This document shows positions 21,956 to 33,405 of a DNA stretch of 64,000 nucleotides, one piece after another. Positions within the stretch are counted from its first letter, which is position 1. Each line of letters begins with the position of its first letter. The notes beneath the pieces were generated by a model. The model worked only from the letters and a program-made list of their open reading frames with translations. It was not told where the DNA came from and ran no database searches. Location of the stretch: assembly GCA_022592445.1 (NCBI GenBank), contig JABYQR010000009.1:1-64000 (forward strand), read 5' to 3'. The stretch comes from Cytidiella melzeri (taxonomy: Eukaryota; Basidiomycota; Agaricomycetes; Polyporales; Irpicaceae). The position numbers and the translations under genes were made by a program.

Positions 21956-24900
21956 CAGTGCCCCGCGCCAAAAACCAACACGCGTCTGGAGTGCTCGAAA
22001 ATCGTCGTAGCAGCTTAGATATTTAAGATTTGGAAGGAAACTAGTCAAGCTGACCGTAAATCTGCAAATTTTTAATTTTGAGCGTCTATTCTCAATTCTG
22101 GCACGAAAATTTTTAATTAGTGGTCTGCAGTGACCAATTCCCTACCGACCAGAGCTCAAAAATCTCTATGCCTCGAGCACGGAAAAAAGTCTGCCTTGCA
22201 CAATTGCAGCGGCCTGCTGGAGCACGACACTTCAACAATGGCCTGATTGTTGACATCGAAGCTCTACATGTTGACCCAGATTATAATCCGCTTGACATGG
22301 ACAACATTGATGAGCTTGACAGCGACAGCAACATACCAGTCATAATGGACAGTTTTACCATCAACGACCCGGATAACAGGGTCTTGTATTTGATTGAGAA
22401 TGAGTCGATGGAGGTCAGCGATGTCAATCAAGATCTCGCGGCAGAAGAAGAAGCAGCCCGCGAGGAAGCCGCGGTTTTTGAGGCCGTGAGGCTGGTGAAA
22501 GATTTCTGGAAAGCGGTGTTGGATCAGGTCTGTGATAACAGACATTTGTGACTGTCAGAAATGCTCACTTGTGTTATTAAACAGAAGCCAGCCGATGGGC
22601 AGCAACTTCCACACCTCAAGGCTCGAGGAACTTATTCCGGAGGAGGGACATCAACAGCATATCGGAAACAGGCTATGTTGAAGAAGGCGGCAGTGGGCTG
22701 CAGTCGTGTCAACAGCTATTTCCGTACTCGAGCCCCTTCTCCATTGTCGGCTTTAGTGTGCAATGTTCCCGAATCTCGGGTTGAACCTACCCAGCCAGTC
22801 ACTTTAAATGAACAGGGTACGGAAAACATGACCCAACTCAGCACTTACGCGACATTCAACTTTTTCAGGTCCAGTATTGGGTCCTTTAGCCTTGGCTTCC
22901 GATATCGCAGCCAAAGTCACAGCTATGGCAGATGCAGAACAATCTGTGCCGACTTCACAAAGTCAGAGCTCGCACGCTTTGGATTTTCTCGACCCTGCAG
23001 ACAACGGCAACGACAAGGCTCGTGATGTTGATCTTAATGACAAGGTGTCGATGCGTCTCAGTAAACTCATTAGCTTGGCAAAGAGGCACAAGTCAGCAAT
23101 AGCCTTGTTCAAGCTGCATACATTGAAGATGTATCTCGATCTTCACATCCAAATGAAAATGAATCCCCGCATCAAGAATCCGGCTCAGCGAGCAAGCCTC
23201 AGTATTGCACGTTCAGTTGGGAAGGGTCCTTATTTTGCCCGCCAACTTTGACATCTAAAATATTATGTCCATCGCTTCGGCAATCTTCCTCCAAGTCAGA
23301 CCGGACAACATCATGCTCACCCGTCTTTACTGAACAACGAGCATATTTTAGTTGCAGTATGCCGCTATCTTACAGTCTTGGCTGATGGGGAAGTAAGTCT
23401 ATCTTTCCATTCAAGCCAACATCTTAGAGCAAGGATTAATTCTTATCAATGACTCATGACAAATCACTCCACTCAAGCTCGTGAAACAAGTAAACGAAGT
23501 GATTATTCCGAACTTAGGGCTTGGTCTCGGTGGATCAAAAATTACCGAAGATACTGCATGCCGATGGCTGCAAAAACTTGGCTATGAACGACGTCTAGTC
23601 ACAAAGGGAGCGTATGTTGATGGTCACGAACGGCCCGATGTTGTTGAGTATCGAACAAAATTCTTGAAAGAGATTCAGTCACCCGAAAGGTAAGTTATGT
23701 TCGGCTTCAATCACTGACTTGATTACTCATTAACAAAATTTAGGCTTCGGGCTCAATATGAAGGAAAAGACTTGGAACCTGTCCTGCCAGTACTCAGCAA
23801 CCCCACAGAAAGGCGTCACATTTCTATATTCCAAGATGAAAGCATTTTCCATGTCGGTGATCTTGTTAAGTCGGTGTGGGTACGGCAAGGTCGAATGCCG
23901 TTACGGAAGAAAGGCCAAGGTAGACCAATCCACGTGTCATATTTTGTGGCCGAAGATACCGGCCGCTATGCCTGTTACCGGAGCAGGTCGAGTCACAGAT
24001 GTCACTTCTGCCTGAGCAACGATTGCCAGGCTTTGATGCGCGAGAGATCATGTACCCTGGTAAGAACTACAATGGGTACTGGACGGCAGAGAAACTTCTC
24101 AATCAGGTGAGTGAAACAGCGAATACAGTACTACGTAGACTCACAAGGTTTTAGCTGCGACGGACCGTGCAAATCTTTGATTACATGTTTCCGGGCTGTG
24201 TCGCCACATTTTATCTAGACCACTCGACCGGACATGGAGCCTATGCCCCTGATTCACTGAATGCACGCAAAATGAATGTGAATTCAGGTGGTAATCAGCG
24301 CTCGATGCATGCAACCACAATCCCAATGGACAATCCTCACCCAGAACTTCGCGGTCAGCACCAAGAAATGAATTTTCCGGCCAATCTTCCTCCGAACCAC
24401 AAGTACTACAGCTTCCGCAGCCAGCCCATTGGAATGCGCGTTGTACTGGAAGAGCGTGGCTTACACAAATGGATTTGCGAGAAGAATGGTGGTCAGAAAC
24501 CCATCGGGATCTGCAACAACTGTAAGTTGTCTCAAAAAGCTCGAGATAAGAAAGCACGGGAGGAGGCAGCTGCAAAGATCGGAGCTGATGACGGCGGCGA
24601 TCAATGGGTGGACGACAACAACCCCGAGGAATGTGACGTTGATCCAATCAACAACACCCCACACTGCTGCATGCTTTGCGTGCTTTTGACTCAGGCAGAT
24701 TTTCAGTCGGAGAAGCCTATGATCCAAATCTTCTTGGAACAAGCCAAACACAAGTGCTACTTCCTCCCGAAGTTCCACTGTGAGTTCAATCCCATCGAGA
24801 TGTACTGGGGCTGGGTAAAGCGATGTGAGTCAAATCTCTTATATCAATGCTCGTGCCCGTTGCTGATGTGTAGGGAAACTCAGGTTTCCGGTGCCTCACT

Positions 24901-25900
24901 GATGGCACATTTCAAACAGGAAAAGACCTGCTGCCGGAGCTGCTCAATTCATGTGAAACCAAGACTATCCGCGCTTTCTTTCAGAAGTTGTGGCGGTACA
25001 TGGATGCATACAGGTGAGCTGTTTATGCCGGCTCACATTTCTTTCCGTGCTCAGGCATCATTTCCCCCTCTCTCCAGCAAGGGCCTCAGTAACAGGCAAG
25101 TAGAGTTTGCAGTCAAGAAATACACCTCGCACAGGCGCATTCCGAATGGTATTATGATGAACCTGGGAATGCTCAACAATCCCACCTGAGGTGGGCACAA
25201 TCCAACAACCTGGCCGCATGAGCAGCCTGGGCCATTCTCAATCACGCACCCACCGGGGAGTACCGTTCGCGATTCTTCCCAACCAAACCCACATGTTGCA
25301 ACCATTGCAACGTTTTTCACTCCCGTGCACATATCCACAACCAGTGCACGCAGTACCGATGGCTGCGGCGCAACTTTTTGGAGTTCCTCAGAAACTCGGC
25401 TGATCCTGCTCCTGCTCTTCACACTTTCCTACTCGAGAATCCTCTTGCTTTCACTTTTGATCACGCTCCCAGTATTGGTGAGACATCTCTTACTTAGTTG
25501 CGTACTTTCTTTGCGCATTTCGCGTGTCTTGACTATCAGTCTCCCTGTTGCGCATATCCTACTGTGTATATGATACCTTAGTTTTTACCACCCCTGGCCC
25601 CACCGACAAATAATAAAAAGAGGCGGGCACGATGAGCGGTATATGGGGGTCGTGCACAGTATTTGGGGTCCGCATTACTCGATTTAGTAATTAGACGCTT
25701 ACCATATTAGGAAACTCTCAATTTCCGTGTTGAGAAATTTTCAAATGTCGAACGGGAGGAAAGTAATGAGATAGTTCAACAGCTATACACTATCTCTATA
25801 CATTGCACATGTTTTTGGTAAGTCTTAAAATGTTCTGTCATAAGAGATACAAAGGTTGAAAACGGGGCGCCAAGAGGTCAGTTTTGAGCGTGGGGCACTG
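21956..25900 (+). mobile_element. Complete DNA transposon with TA target duplication
   Basis: 3945 bp with imperfect inverted ends of about 21 bp (CAGTGCCCCGCGCC at left; CAGTGCCCCACGCTC reading in from the right). TA lies on both sides (21954-21955, 25901-25902), and removing the element plus one TA restores the family A LTR. TA duplication and a DDE transposase place it in the IS630-Tc1-mariner supergroup. The single large gene fills the element. Confidence 0.88.
22168..25189 (+). CDS. DDE transposase, multi-exon (Tc1/mariner supergroup)
   Basis: Start chosen at MPRARKKVC (22168). Exons are approximate: 22168 to about 22530, about 22586-22868, 22877-23251, 23470-23690, 23744-24104 and 24155-25189, with short introns. 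The first part is acidic and may bind DNA through later basic segments. The core shows FQDESIFHV (first Asp), KKGQGRPIHVSYF, FYLDHSTGHGAYAPDSL (second Asp), then a Cys cluster (CNNC, CCMLC) and KFHCEFNPIEMYWGWVK (Glu), followed by SHRRIPNG. These are hallmarks of a transposase family frequent in Agaricomycetes. No obvious stop in the main exons was seen, so it could be intact, but splice sites need checking. Confidence 0.78.
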
Positions 25901-26326
25901 TAAGACAAGGCTAGACTTTTCCAGAAGGTTCTAAGAACTATGACATTGTCTAATGGAATGTTCTATACTATGACATCATAGTTCCAGCATGTTCCACAAG
26001 GTTCCATAGAGTTCTATCATGTGATACACAGATAAGGAAAGGAGCGCATCAGCGCATCAGAGACAGATGGCGCATCAGCACATCAATTGATAGGCACTGA
26101 GAATAAGCGCCTGATAAGCACCAGATAAGCACTGGATAAACGTCTAAATAGATGCCAGATAAGCACTAGAATAAGCGCCGGAATAAGCGCCGGATAAGCA
26201 CTAGAATAAGTGCCAAAATAGACGCCGGATAAGCGCTGGATAAGCGCCTGACAAGCGCTTAAATATTCCCAATAATACTGTTGCCTGGTAAGGCAAGTCT
26301 TGTAGAAACATTGAAAATCTGTGACA

Positions 26327-26984
26327 GGAAGTTTGTTCTTAGATGAGTCGGTGTTTGAAAGGTTTGACATGTCAATGTATTGGTTGATATGGGCATGTCA
26401 AAGCGAGATTGTATCGCTGATCATTGGACATCAGATCTATGGACAATGTAGATTAGATATGTAGATAGATAAGATCAGATAGTACCTAGCATGTGATTCC
26501 ACCATCCTTATGGTCACACACGATGCAATACTTGCACCATATGGCAATGTGTTCCAGTAGTTTCCATGACTGAATAGCAGAAGTACCATGAGGCTTCTGC
26601 ATGACTCATATTTCATATACCAAATGTATTGAGCTTACTAAAGGCTCAGTCAGTACCATTCAGTTATGTAGGATGCTCAGTCATCGCTTACATTCTCTAT
26701 TCAATAGTATTAGCAAGCAGGACTGTGCATTACCAATCATTACTCATAGGATTACCAATCCTTACCAATCCTTACTCATATGACATTACTGTAGCATTAG
26801 TAATCTAGTTACAGACATGTATATATACCACTCCTAGAGAGCAGAGAAATAATAAGACACTTACTCCCAGAGTTAGTTGACTCTCCTAGTCATCCCCTAC
26901 ACTCGTAACTTTCAAACAGGGCAAAAGGCAAAAAGAGTGATGGTTTGGAGATGAAGATATTCAAAGTCTGATGCACTTATGCGT
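26327..26984. other. LTR-like non-coding stretch
   Basis: AT-rich, with repeated TTACCAATC and TTACTCATA words near 26730-26780 and a TATATATACC box near 26822 followed by AGCAGAGAAATAATAAGA. The layout resembles the promoter half of the type-2 copia LTRs, but I found no defined ends and no gene. Confidence 0.4.
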
Positions 26985-27001
26985 GGCCAGGGCTCATAAC
27001 C
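26985..27001 (-). other. Copia primer-binding site, inverted copy
   Basis: On the minus strand GGTTATGAGCCCTGGCC follows the LTR end ATTGACA at 27002. Same initiator tRNA-Met anticodon-arm complement as at 21101. Confidence 0.75.
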
Positions 27002-27242
27002 TGTCAATTCAATAGGTCTGGCACAGGGTAAGCATCAGATAGATTTATACAACACATACGGCGTACCTGGCACAGGGTAAGCATCAGATGCTGTCCCCTG
27101 TGCCGTTCAGGGTGATTTATACAAGATAGCTCGATCGTCGGAAGTCCGTGTATAGTAATCCCACTCTCTCCCACTCTCGGCGCTGATGCGCCTCCCGTAC
27201 CTTTCCTAATGCGTGTCTACTAGCGTGTCACCAGTTGACATT
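27002..27242 (-). repeat. Copia LTR type 1, inverted 5' end of a truncated element
   Basis: 241 bp, reverse complement of 20281-20519 with scattered differences. Only the LTR, primer site and a short leader (to about 26925) remain. The element points away from the FunK1 gene at 27872. Confidence 0.82.
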
Positions 27243-27871
27243 CCTACTCGCTACCCCTAACACAATAGTTTCAACTTTTGTTTGCTAGTAGCTCGGGTAG
27301 AGTCTGTTTTTGACCTGTGAGGTGCTGTTATTGTCGTGCATAGGTAAGTATTTGCTGTACGTTAACGGGCCCTGCTTCGTCTCTATGTATGGCTGCTGTG
27401 ACACGCCGTGTGAGCATGGATTTGGCACGATAAATATGCTCGACGTCCTCATTCAGCTTGAACCAAGTCCAGTACTATACCTCAGCAAGCACGCCACTGG
27501 CAGCGGCAACGCACAGCTTGTATGGCCTGTATGACGGCGAGTCACGGCGCAACGGTACCGAAAGAACAATGACCATGTAGCACGCCTGTATCTGAGTCAT
27601 GACCACGGCTGCATTTAATAACGACCAATCCATTGTCCTTCTAGGCCTCTCGGCCTCGTGTTTCGGCGCGCGGTGTGGCCAACTGCCTTATCCGGACAGA
27701 TCAGCCGGCCCGATTATGATCTCATCCCAACCAACTTCCCAAATAGGAAGTCGCTCTGACCTTCAACTGGAACCATCACCGCCGAGTGGCCAACATAGCT
27801 TCGGCCGGTATATAACACGGGGAAACTACTTGTGAGTCTTTCTTCCTCCTACCACCATCTTCTTCGTCAAC
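27243..27871 (+). promoter_or_regulatory. 5' flank of the FunK1-type gene
   Basis: No supported gene. TATATAA at about 27809 lies 60 bp before the ATG and is a plausible TATA element. The start region ends CACCATCTTCTTCGTCAAC-ATG, a pyrimidine-rich leader common in fungi. Confidence 0.4.
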
Positions 27872-30800
27872 ATGCCTGCCCACAAAGCTACCTACACCCC
27901 TCACAAATCTCGCATTGCAGGCTATCAGACATACCGTCAGAAAATCCCCGACCTCATACCCTTGCGCGTCGAATACGGTATAGACATGGATGGGCACTGG
28001 CTTGGCCCCTGCCGCATTTCCGAGTTCTTGGAGGCGCTCATGCCCATCTCGACAAAAGACCTGCGCAAGACACCAAAGCGCGCCAAGTTTGTTCGTGCTC
28101 CTCTGAGCTGGCTCGAAAAACATATTTGCGAGGCTTTCGTGAGTGAAACCGCGCTGCTGCCTGAGAAACGGTTACTTACTACAGTCTCTCGCGTTGTTTC
28201 GACAAACCGAAGAACAAGCAAGTCAAGAAATACAAGCTCTCTCCGAACTTCCCATTCTTCGTTTCTGCAGACTCGACTGAAAAGGGTGTGGACGTTCTGT
28301 ACCGTCCGGATGGAGGGTTCAAGGAGTATCAACGTGCCGGTTCGGCGAATGACGACACCGAGTTCTTCGACTGGTGTAACAGCGGCCTGCTGGTAGAGTT
28401 CAAGAGACGGACAGAGATGGACCCGTTTCGTACGCTGGAGGAAATCGAGAAGGCCGCCGAGCAGCGCGAAGGGGAGGACAAGAAAAAGCCTGTGGCGTTC
28501 GAGAAGTGCATCGATGACGCCACGAAGGTTCGCGGTCAGCTGGCTATGTACGCGATGGAGGTGTTCGCCCACCAGCATCGTCTCCACCTCTTCCAGCTGT
28601 TGATTTGCGGTAGTATCGCGCGGTTCTTGTTCTGGGATCATTCGGGAGCGATAGTCTCCGATCGCTTCGACTACATCGAAAACCCTGGGCTCTTGGTTGA
28701 GTTCCTTTGGCGCTATAACCACATGTCGGCTGCAGCGCGAGGGCTGGACAGTACTGCGAGTCGCGCAAATCCTGAAGAGGCGAGGATGTTCAAGGCTGCC
28801 GTGGAGGAGTTTCTAGCCAACATGGAAAATGCCAACCATCCACAACGTGAGCTTCCCAACGCCGCAGAAACGCTCAGCCCACAATACCCCGTACACAAGA
28901 TCACCGTCAACGATGACACGTCTAAAGAGTCCATGGATATTCTCATCCAACGCCCTTTCTTCCGCTCTCACTCCCCCATCGGCCGCGGTACTCGTGCGTA
29001 TCTCGCGTACGCCATCAAAGAGCACGAGCTGGTGTTCTTCAAAGACACTTGGCGCGTCGTACACAAGCGTCTCGTCCCGGAGAGACAGATTTGTTCCGAT
29101 CTTGAAGCCGCGGAAATCCCGTTTGTCCCCAGCGTGTTGTGCGGAGGAGACGTGACATCGAATGGGGACTACGGAAAAACGCAGTGCCTGACGTGGGCGA
29201 AGAAGTTGAAGGATCTGGCGGTGGGCTTCAATGAGCTACGGGAATTCCAGCACCACAGGTTAGTGCAGCAGCTAGCGTATCCCGTGGAGTGTGCCCCGTG
29301 GTCGCAAGAGTTTATTGCCGCGTTTCGTGACTGTCTTGAAGGTACGTTCACCCTTACGTTTGCATGTGAAACGAACGGCTGAATACGTGCGTTTTGTAGC
29401 AATGGACTTGGCCATGAAGCAATGCGGTCTCGTACATCGCGACATCAGTTTGGGGAACGTAATGCTCAACGCGAGTACAGTCGCGAAAGGCGTCCTGGCC
29501 GACTGGGACCACTCAGGGAAGGCAAAACTTTCTGAAGGCCAGGTTCATCAGCGTTTCCGTACCGTGCGTGACTACTCCCGTTTGTGATTTGCATGCGTGT
29601 GTGCTAAACATATCAACAGGGGACCTGGCAATTCATGTCTATTGCTATGTTGGCAGACCCGCTGAAAGCGCACGAGGCTCTCGACGATCTAGAGTCCGTG
29701 TTCTGGGCTCTGCTCTACGGGGCGATGCATCGCTTTGACCACACCAATAATGCCACCATTCTAATCAAAATGTTCGACGAGAAGGACCCTACCGCGCTCC
29801 CGGACGGCTCCATTGCATACATTGGCGGCAGCGGAAAGAGGGCTGCGCTCGGCAAGCTCCACACAGGTTTACGCTTCACAAGCCTCCCCCTGCAAACCCT
29901 TATTTGCAGACTTGCCAACGAGTGGGACGATTACTACATAGCTCAAACTGCTGCTTCCCGAGCCGACAACAGCACTACTACCGTCGTCGGCACCAGTAAC
30001 GTACAAGGGCCTGCCATAACCCGACCCGAATCAGTACCAGCGATGCCTTCCAGACGTACTCACAAGGTGAAGGATCACCGAGAACCTGCGGATTTATCCG
30101 CAGTCGCTCGCAAGAACTACGAGGCGCTGCGTACGAAGTTGAGTGATGCACAGTACTGGCTAGATATATTCGACGACGCGCTAGAGCAAGAAGGTTGGAC
30201 CAAGGACGTCATACCAGATCCATATCCTCGCGGTAGTTCGAAGGCCGAAACTAGAGCACACCAAAAGGCAGCTCATTCAACCTTCTTGTCCGGACAGGAG
30301 ATTGCCTCTCGCGATGAGAACGATGCTGCGTCGCAAGCATCGCAGGTGGAGGAGGCAGAGCAACATCCGCACCCCGAGGGCGAGTATAGGAGCAACGAGC
30401 GCCACACCGCCGAATCAGGCTTGACAGAGCCGGACGATATGCAAATGGACGGGACTGGTCATCACGAGCTCACGATGAGCCAGCAGTTCCCACCCGTCGT
30501 ACCACTGGACGACGATGATGTCCATTCGCAGCACTCCGGTCCCTCGTCTCCTGCCAGTGCGACCGCTGGAATCCCTGGCATCCCACCCCCACCTCCAATC
30601 GCCTTTCCGAGAGTCCCTCTCCTGCCACCAGCATCTTCGTCCCTGCTCTCAGGTCGGTCGGTGAGGTCGAAACGAAGCATCGACGATATCGAAGACGACA
30701 ACGACGACGCAAACTTCCCTGCCGTTTGCCAGCCTTCTACTCTCGCGCCACGGCCTACGAAAAAGCCAAGGTCGATTTCGATTTCTGCGAACGCTGAGGC

Positions 30801-31014
30801 TGGTCCTTCGAATCCGAAGTCGTCAAAGTCCAAGAAGGCTGCAGCGAAGGCCGCTGTCGACAAGACAAGGACGATCAAGGAGGACAGCCGACCGGGCAAA
30901 GCAGCGAAGAAGAAGAATGTCCGTAGTGGTGATCTGGTCGGTGGCGCAGTCGTCTCAACCCGTCGCCAAGGATTGCGGTCGGCGGCGGCGGCGCAGCGTA
31001 GTGCCTCACGGTGA
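27872..31014 (+). CDS. FunK1-type protein kinase
   Basis: Starts MPAHKATYTP. Exons: 27872-28138, a second exon from about 28190-28215 to 29341, 29400-29563, 29620-31014. The first junction is uncertain because the best frames do not join cleanly. Landmarks are RGTRAYLAYAIKEHELVFF with the Lys-containing N-lobe region, IPFVPSVLCGGDV, the catalytic loop VHRDISLGNVML (HRD..N present) and ADWD in place of DFG, then FMSIAML and the C-lobe ALDDLESVFWALLY. FunK1 kinases are a fungus-specific family expanded in mushrooms. The last 300 residues are low-complexity, Ser/Pro-rich and end with basic Lys/Arg clusters, which may direct it to the nucleus. Confidence 0.88.
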
Positions 31015-32052
31015 TGCTATTTCACGTACAGGGCGGAGCATGAGGAGACTGTCTATTAATAATCGTGGATGATCTCTCGCTTTGGTTAATTGATTTTCTC
31101 TTACGTGTATTTTTGTTGCTCGCAAGTTCAGATGTCGAATTTTGGAGGATTGTACCGATAGCTATTGATATTTGCTTGTGGCTCTTGTTTCTAGTGCTAA
31201 TGTACTTCTACTAGTGGCTCAGACTGTCGATAAACGTTGATTTCTCGCTGTGGCGATCACTCGGACTCCCGCGACACAAACGAGACACGTCCCCCTCAAT
31301 CCATATCTCCGCATAAGTACTATCTCACTTACATGTCATTCTATGATATCAGGCTACTGTGGGGTGCAAAATGTAGAGATGCGTCGTAGTGACAGCATTC
31401 AAACATTAGGGCTGCATGAGGCAGGAGCCAGTGTATCCTAAACGTAGTGTTTATGTCGTATCTACTTGCGTGCTCTGCGATCCTTTATGCACCTCTTAAT
31501 AGACTTTCCTCGCGAAAACCGGAGCAGGTATGAGAGGACAAAGATGCCCATAACCTAACAACACAACTCATCAGCAAGCTGGTCACACCGAGCATCAAAC
31601 CCATATGCGACATAGGTTTATGGCGATAAAATCAACCGATTTTTCAATGTTGCGCCAGCGATAAGAGTAACAGTTAATGCCCAACGGAGGTTTTATCATG
31701 ACATACCCGATCTGGGCGCATCTGATATGCATGTTGGCGTTAGCAGAGCCGAGGAGACCTTCAATGCGTACGGCGAGACATTAAATACACTACCACCACC
31801 CGAGCTGACGGAACCGCTATAGGGCGCTGTTGTCATCAAGGAATTGTCAGAAGATGGTAGACTGAAAGACAGAGAGATCTTTTTTTTTTTTCCAATAAAT
31901 ATTGAAAGGCGCCAGCAAAAGCCAGGGGCGCACGACAGCCGAACATACACCACTAGAGCTAACTACAAACCAGACTCGCAGGATCAGCACGAAGGACACA
32001 CAAGAAACCATATATATCACAACGCAGAGATCTGCACGTTCGGAGCCATGGA
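31015..32052. other. Intergenic, no gene seen
   Basis: 3' flank of the kinase gene. A T13 run lies near 31880. Short open frames on both strands show no recognised domain. Confidence 0.4.
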
Positions 32053-32322
32053 CTACTGATAGATCGTGCATATTATTGCCCGATCTTCTTTCAAATATCC
32101 CACAATCGCCCACGCACCCTCTTGACCATTCACGAACATATCACCGTGAACGATGCCAAAATTGGTACTATCGACAAGCGCGTTCAGCAGAATTGTCTTT
32201 TTCACTCCTGATTCACCCATCAACACCGTCAGCTTTTCTGAAGGGACATCACCAGAGGCGTCCCTCAAAGATGTTTGTGCGAACCGCCAGGCAGAGGGAC
32301 AACATACTCGAGACGTTGCCAT
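32053..32322 (-). pseudogene. ABC transporter (PDR/ABCG) nucleotide-binding domain fragment
   Basis: The minus-strand frame contains KLTVLMGESGVKKTILLNALV followed by GIVHGDMFVNGQ. This matches the second Walker A region of fungal pleiotropic drug resistance transporters (LTALMGESGAGKTTLLN, then G.V.GD.FVNGQ). The Walker A glycine-lysine core is damaged (GVKKT for GAGKT), and neither the rest of the nucleotide-binding domain nor the membrane part is nearby, so it is a relic of about 50 codons. Confidence 0.75.
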
Positions 32323-33405
32323 GAGAACACGTCCGTCATTTCCAAAGCACCTTGCGAGGTGCTGTCATGTTTGTATTGTTTCCATGCGCGTTCGTATTGT
32401 CAGGGCGAGTGGACGAGGCAGCCGCAGAACCATTGGCAGTCATGCAATCCGCGTCTTTGCCCCTCTCGGTGTAGGTATTTACTCCTTCCAAAGTGCCTTT
32501 GCTTCCTGAACAGGTGCCGCCTTCGATCTGGAATCAGGTCACGCTTGACATAACTGCCGAACGCAGGGTGAACTCAATGAAAGTCCAGTACGCGGAGATG
32601 AACGCGACCATATCAATAAGATGAACGCTAAAGATCTGAGAGAAAAAGTATCAGAGTGTGTAAGCATAACTCCTACTCCTCATAACAATACTTTAAAGAC
32701 TCACCCGCCACAGTATTAGCATACGCGTACCTCCACGACCACTCTACCACGAGCTACTCGCTGTATCTAGTCCGGGCACTCGTACACACCTAATTATATG
32801 TAGCCGTCGTAGCCAGGTCATTGCGGGATAAGAACCAAGCACTGTGCGTTTATAGTTCGTTCACCACCAACGGCGTGAAGCTGTACTTGAGAGGCTGCAA
32901 GTAACAAAATCACATCAACAGGAGGTAGGCCGGAAGAACCCAGAGAGCAGATGGGCTTGTTCTGAGTACATGTGAAGCTGGGAGTACAGGGAGGTGAGTC
33001 ATGTGGTGGTCAAGAGTTGAGTGGTGGCTGAGGAACTTTGTGGTGGTGAGCAATGAGCATGAGTAAAGCATCGGGCTTAGACTCGGCGCCTGGCGAGTTG
33101 ACAGTTAACCATCTGGTCCTCGAGTTGTGAGGCGTCTATTTGCATAGTGGTCCTGTAAAACTTGTGCACATCAAAGGCCTGAGCTCGCTGTGGTCAACAC
33201 ATGTCCTCCCTCTCGGTTCTGTCACTCAATCGAGAGACAAAACTTGTACGTTAAATCATCGTTTGTCATCCAAAGTTCAGCCGCGAAACTGGCGCCTCCT
33301 CTAAATATACACGTCATGAAGACTGGGAAAGGCATAATACCGCGACCAAGGTTCAAGATCCCCAAAACAGCACACTGGCACATAACAAAGCGCAAGCATG
33401 TTCAT
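32323..33405. other. Intergenic, no gene seen
   Basis: Unique-looking sequence downstream of the desaturase. No open frame with a recognisable domain and no repeat shared with other parts of the window was found by eye. Confidence 0.4.

Larger units (their letters stand above)
21597..26326 (-). mobile_element. LTR of family A split by a DNA transposon
   Basis: 21597-21955 and 25903-26326 are the two halves of a family A LTR, about 95% like the LTRs of element A by eye. The GCGC/GATA array in the right half (26099-26255) is longer than in element A. Outer flanks are CCTCT and GGAAG, so no target duplication is left, which points to recombination between copies or a later rearrangement. Confidence 0.88.

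Noticed and set aside
26985..27001. Possible tRNA-Met gene suggested by GGGCTCATAAC
   Set aside because: It is the reverse complement of a copia primer site next to an LTR, with no acceptor stem or T-arm around it.
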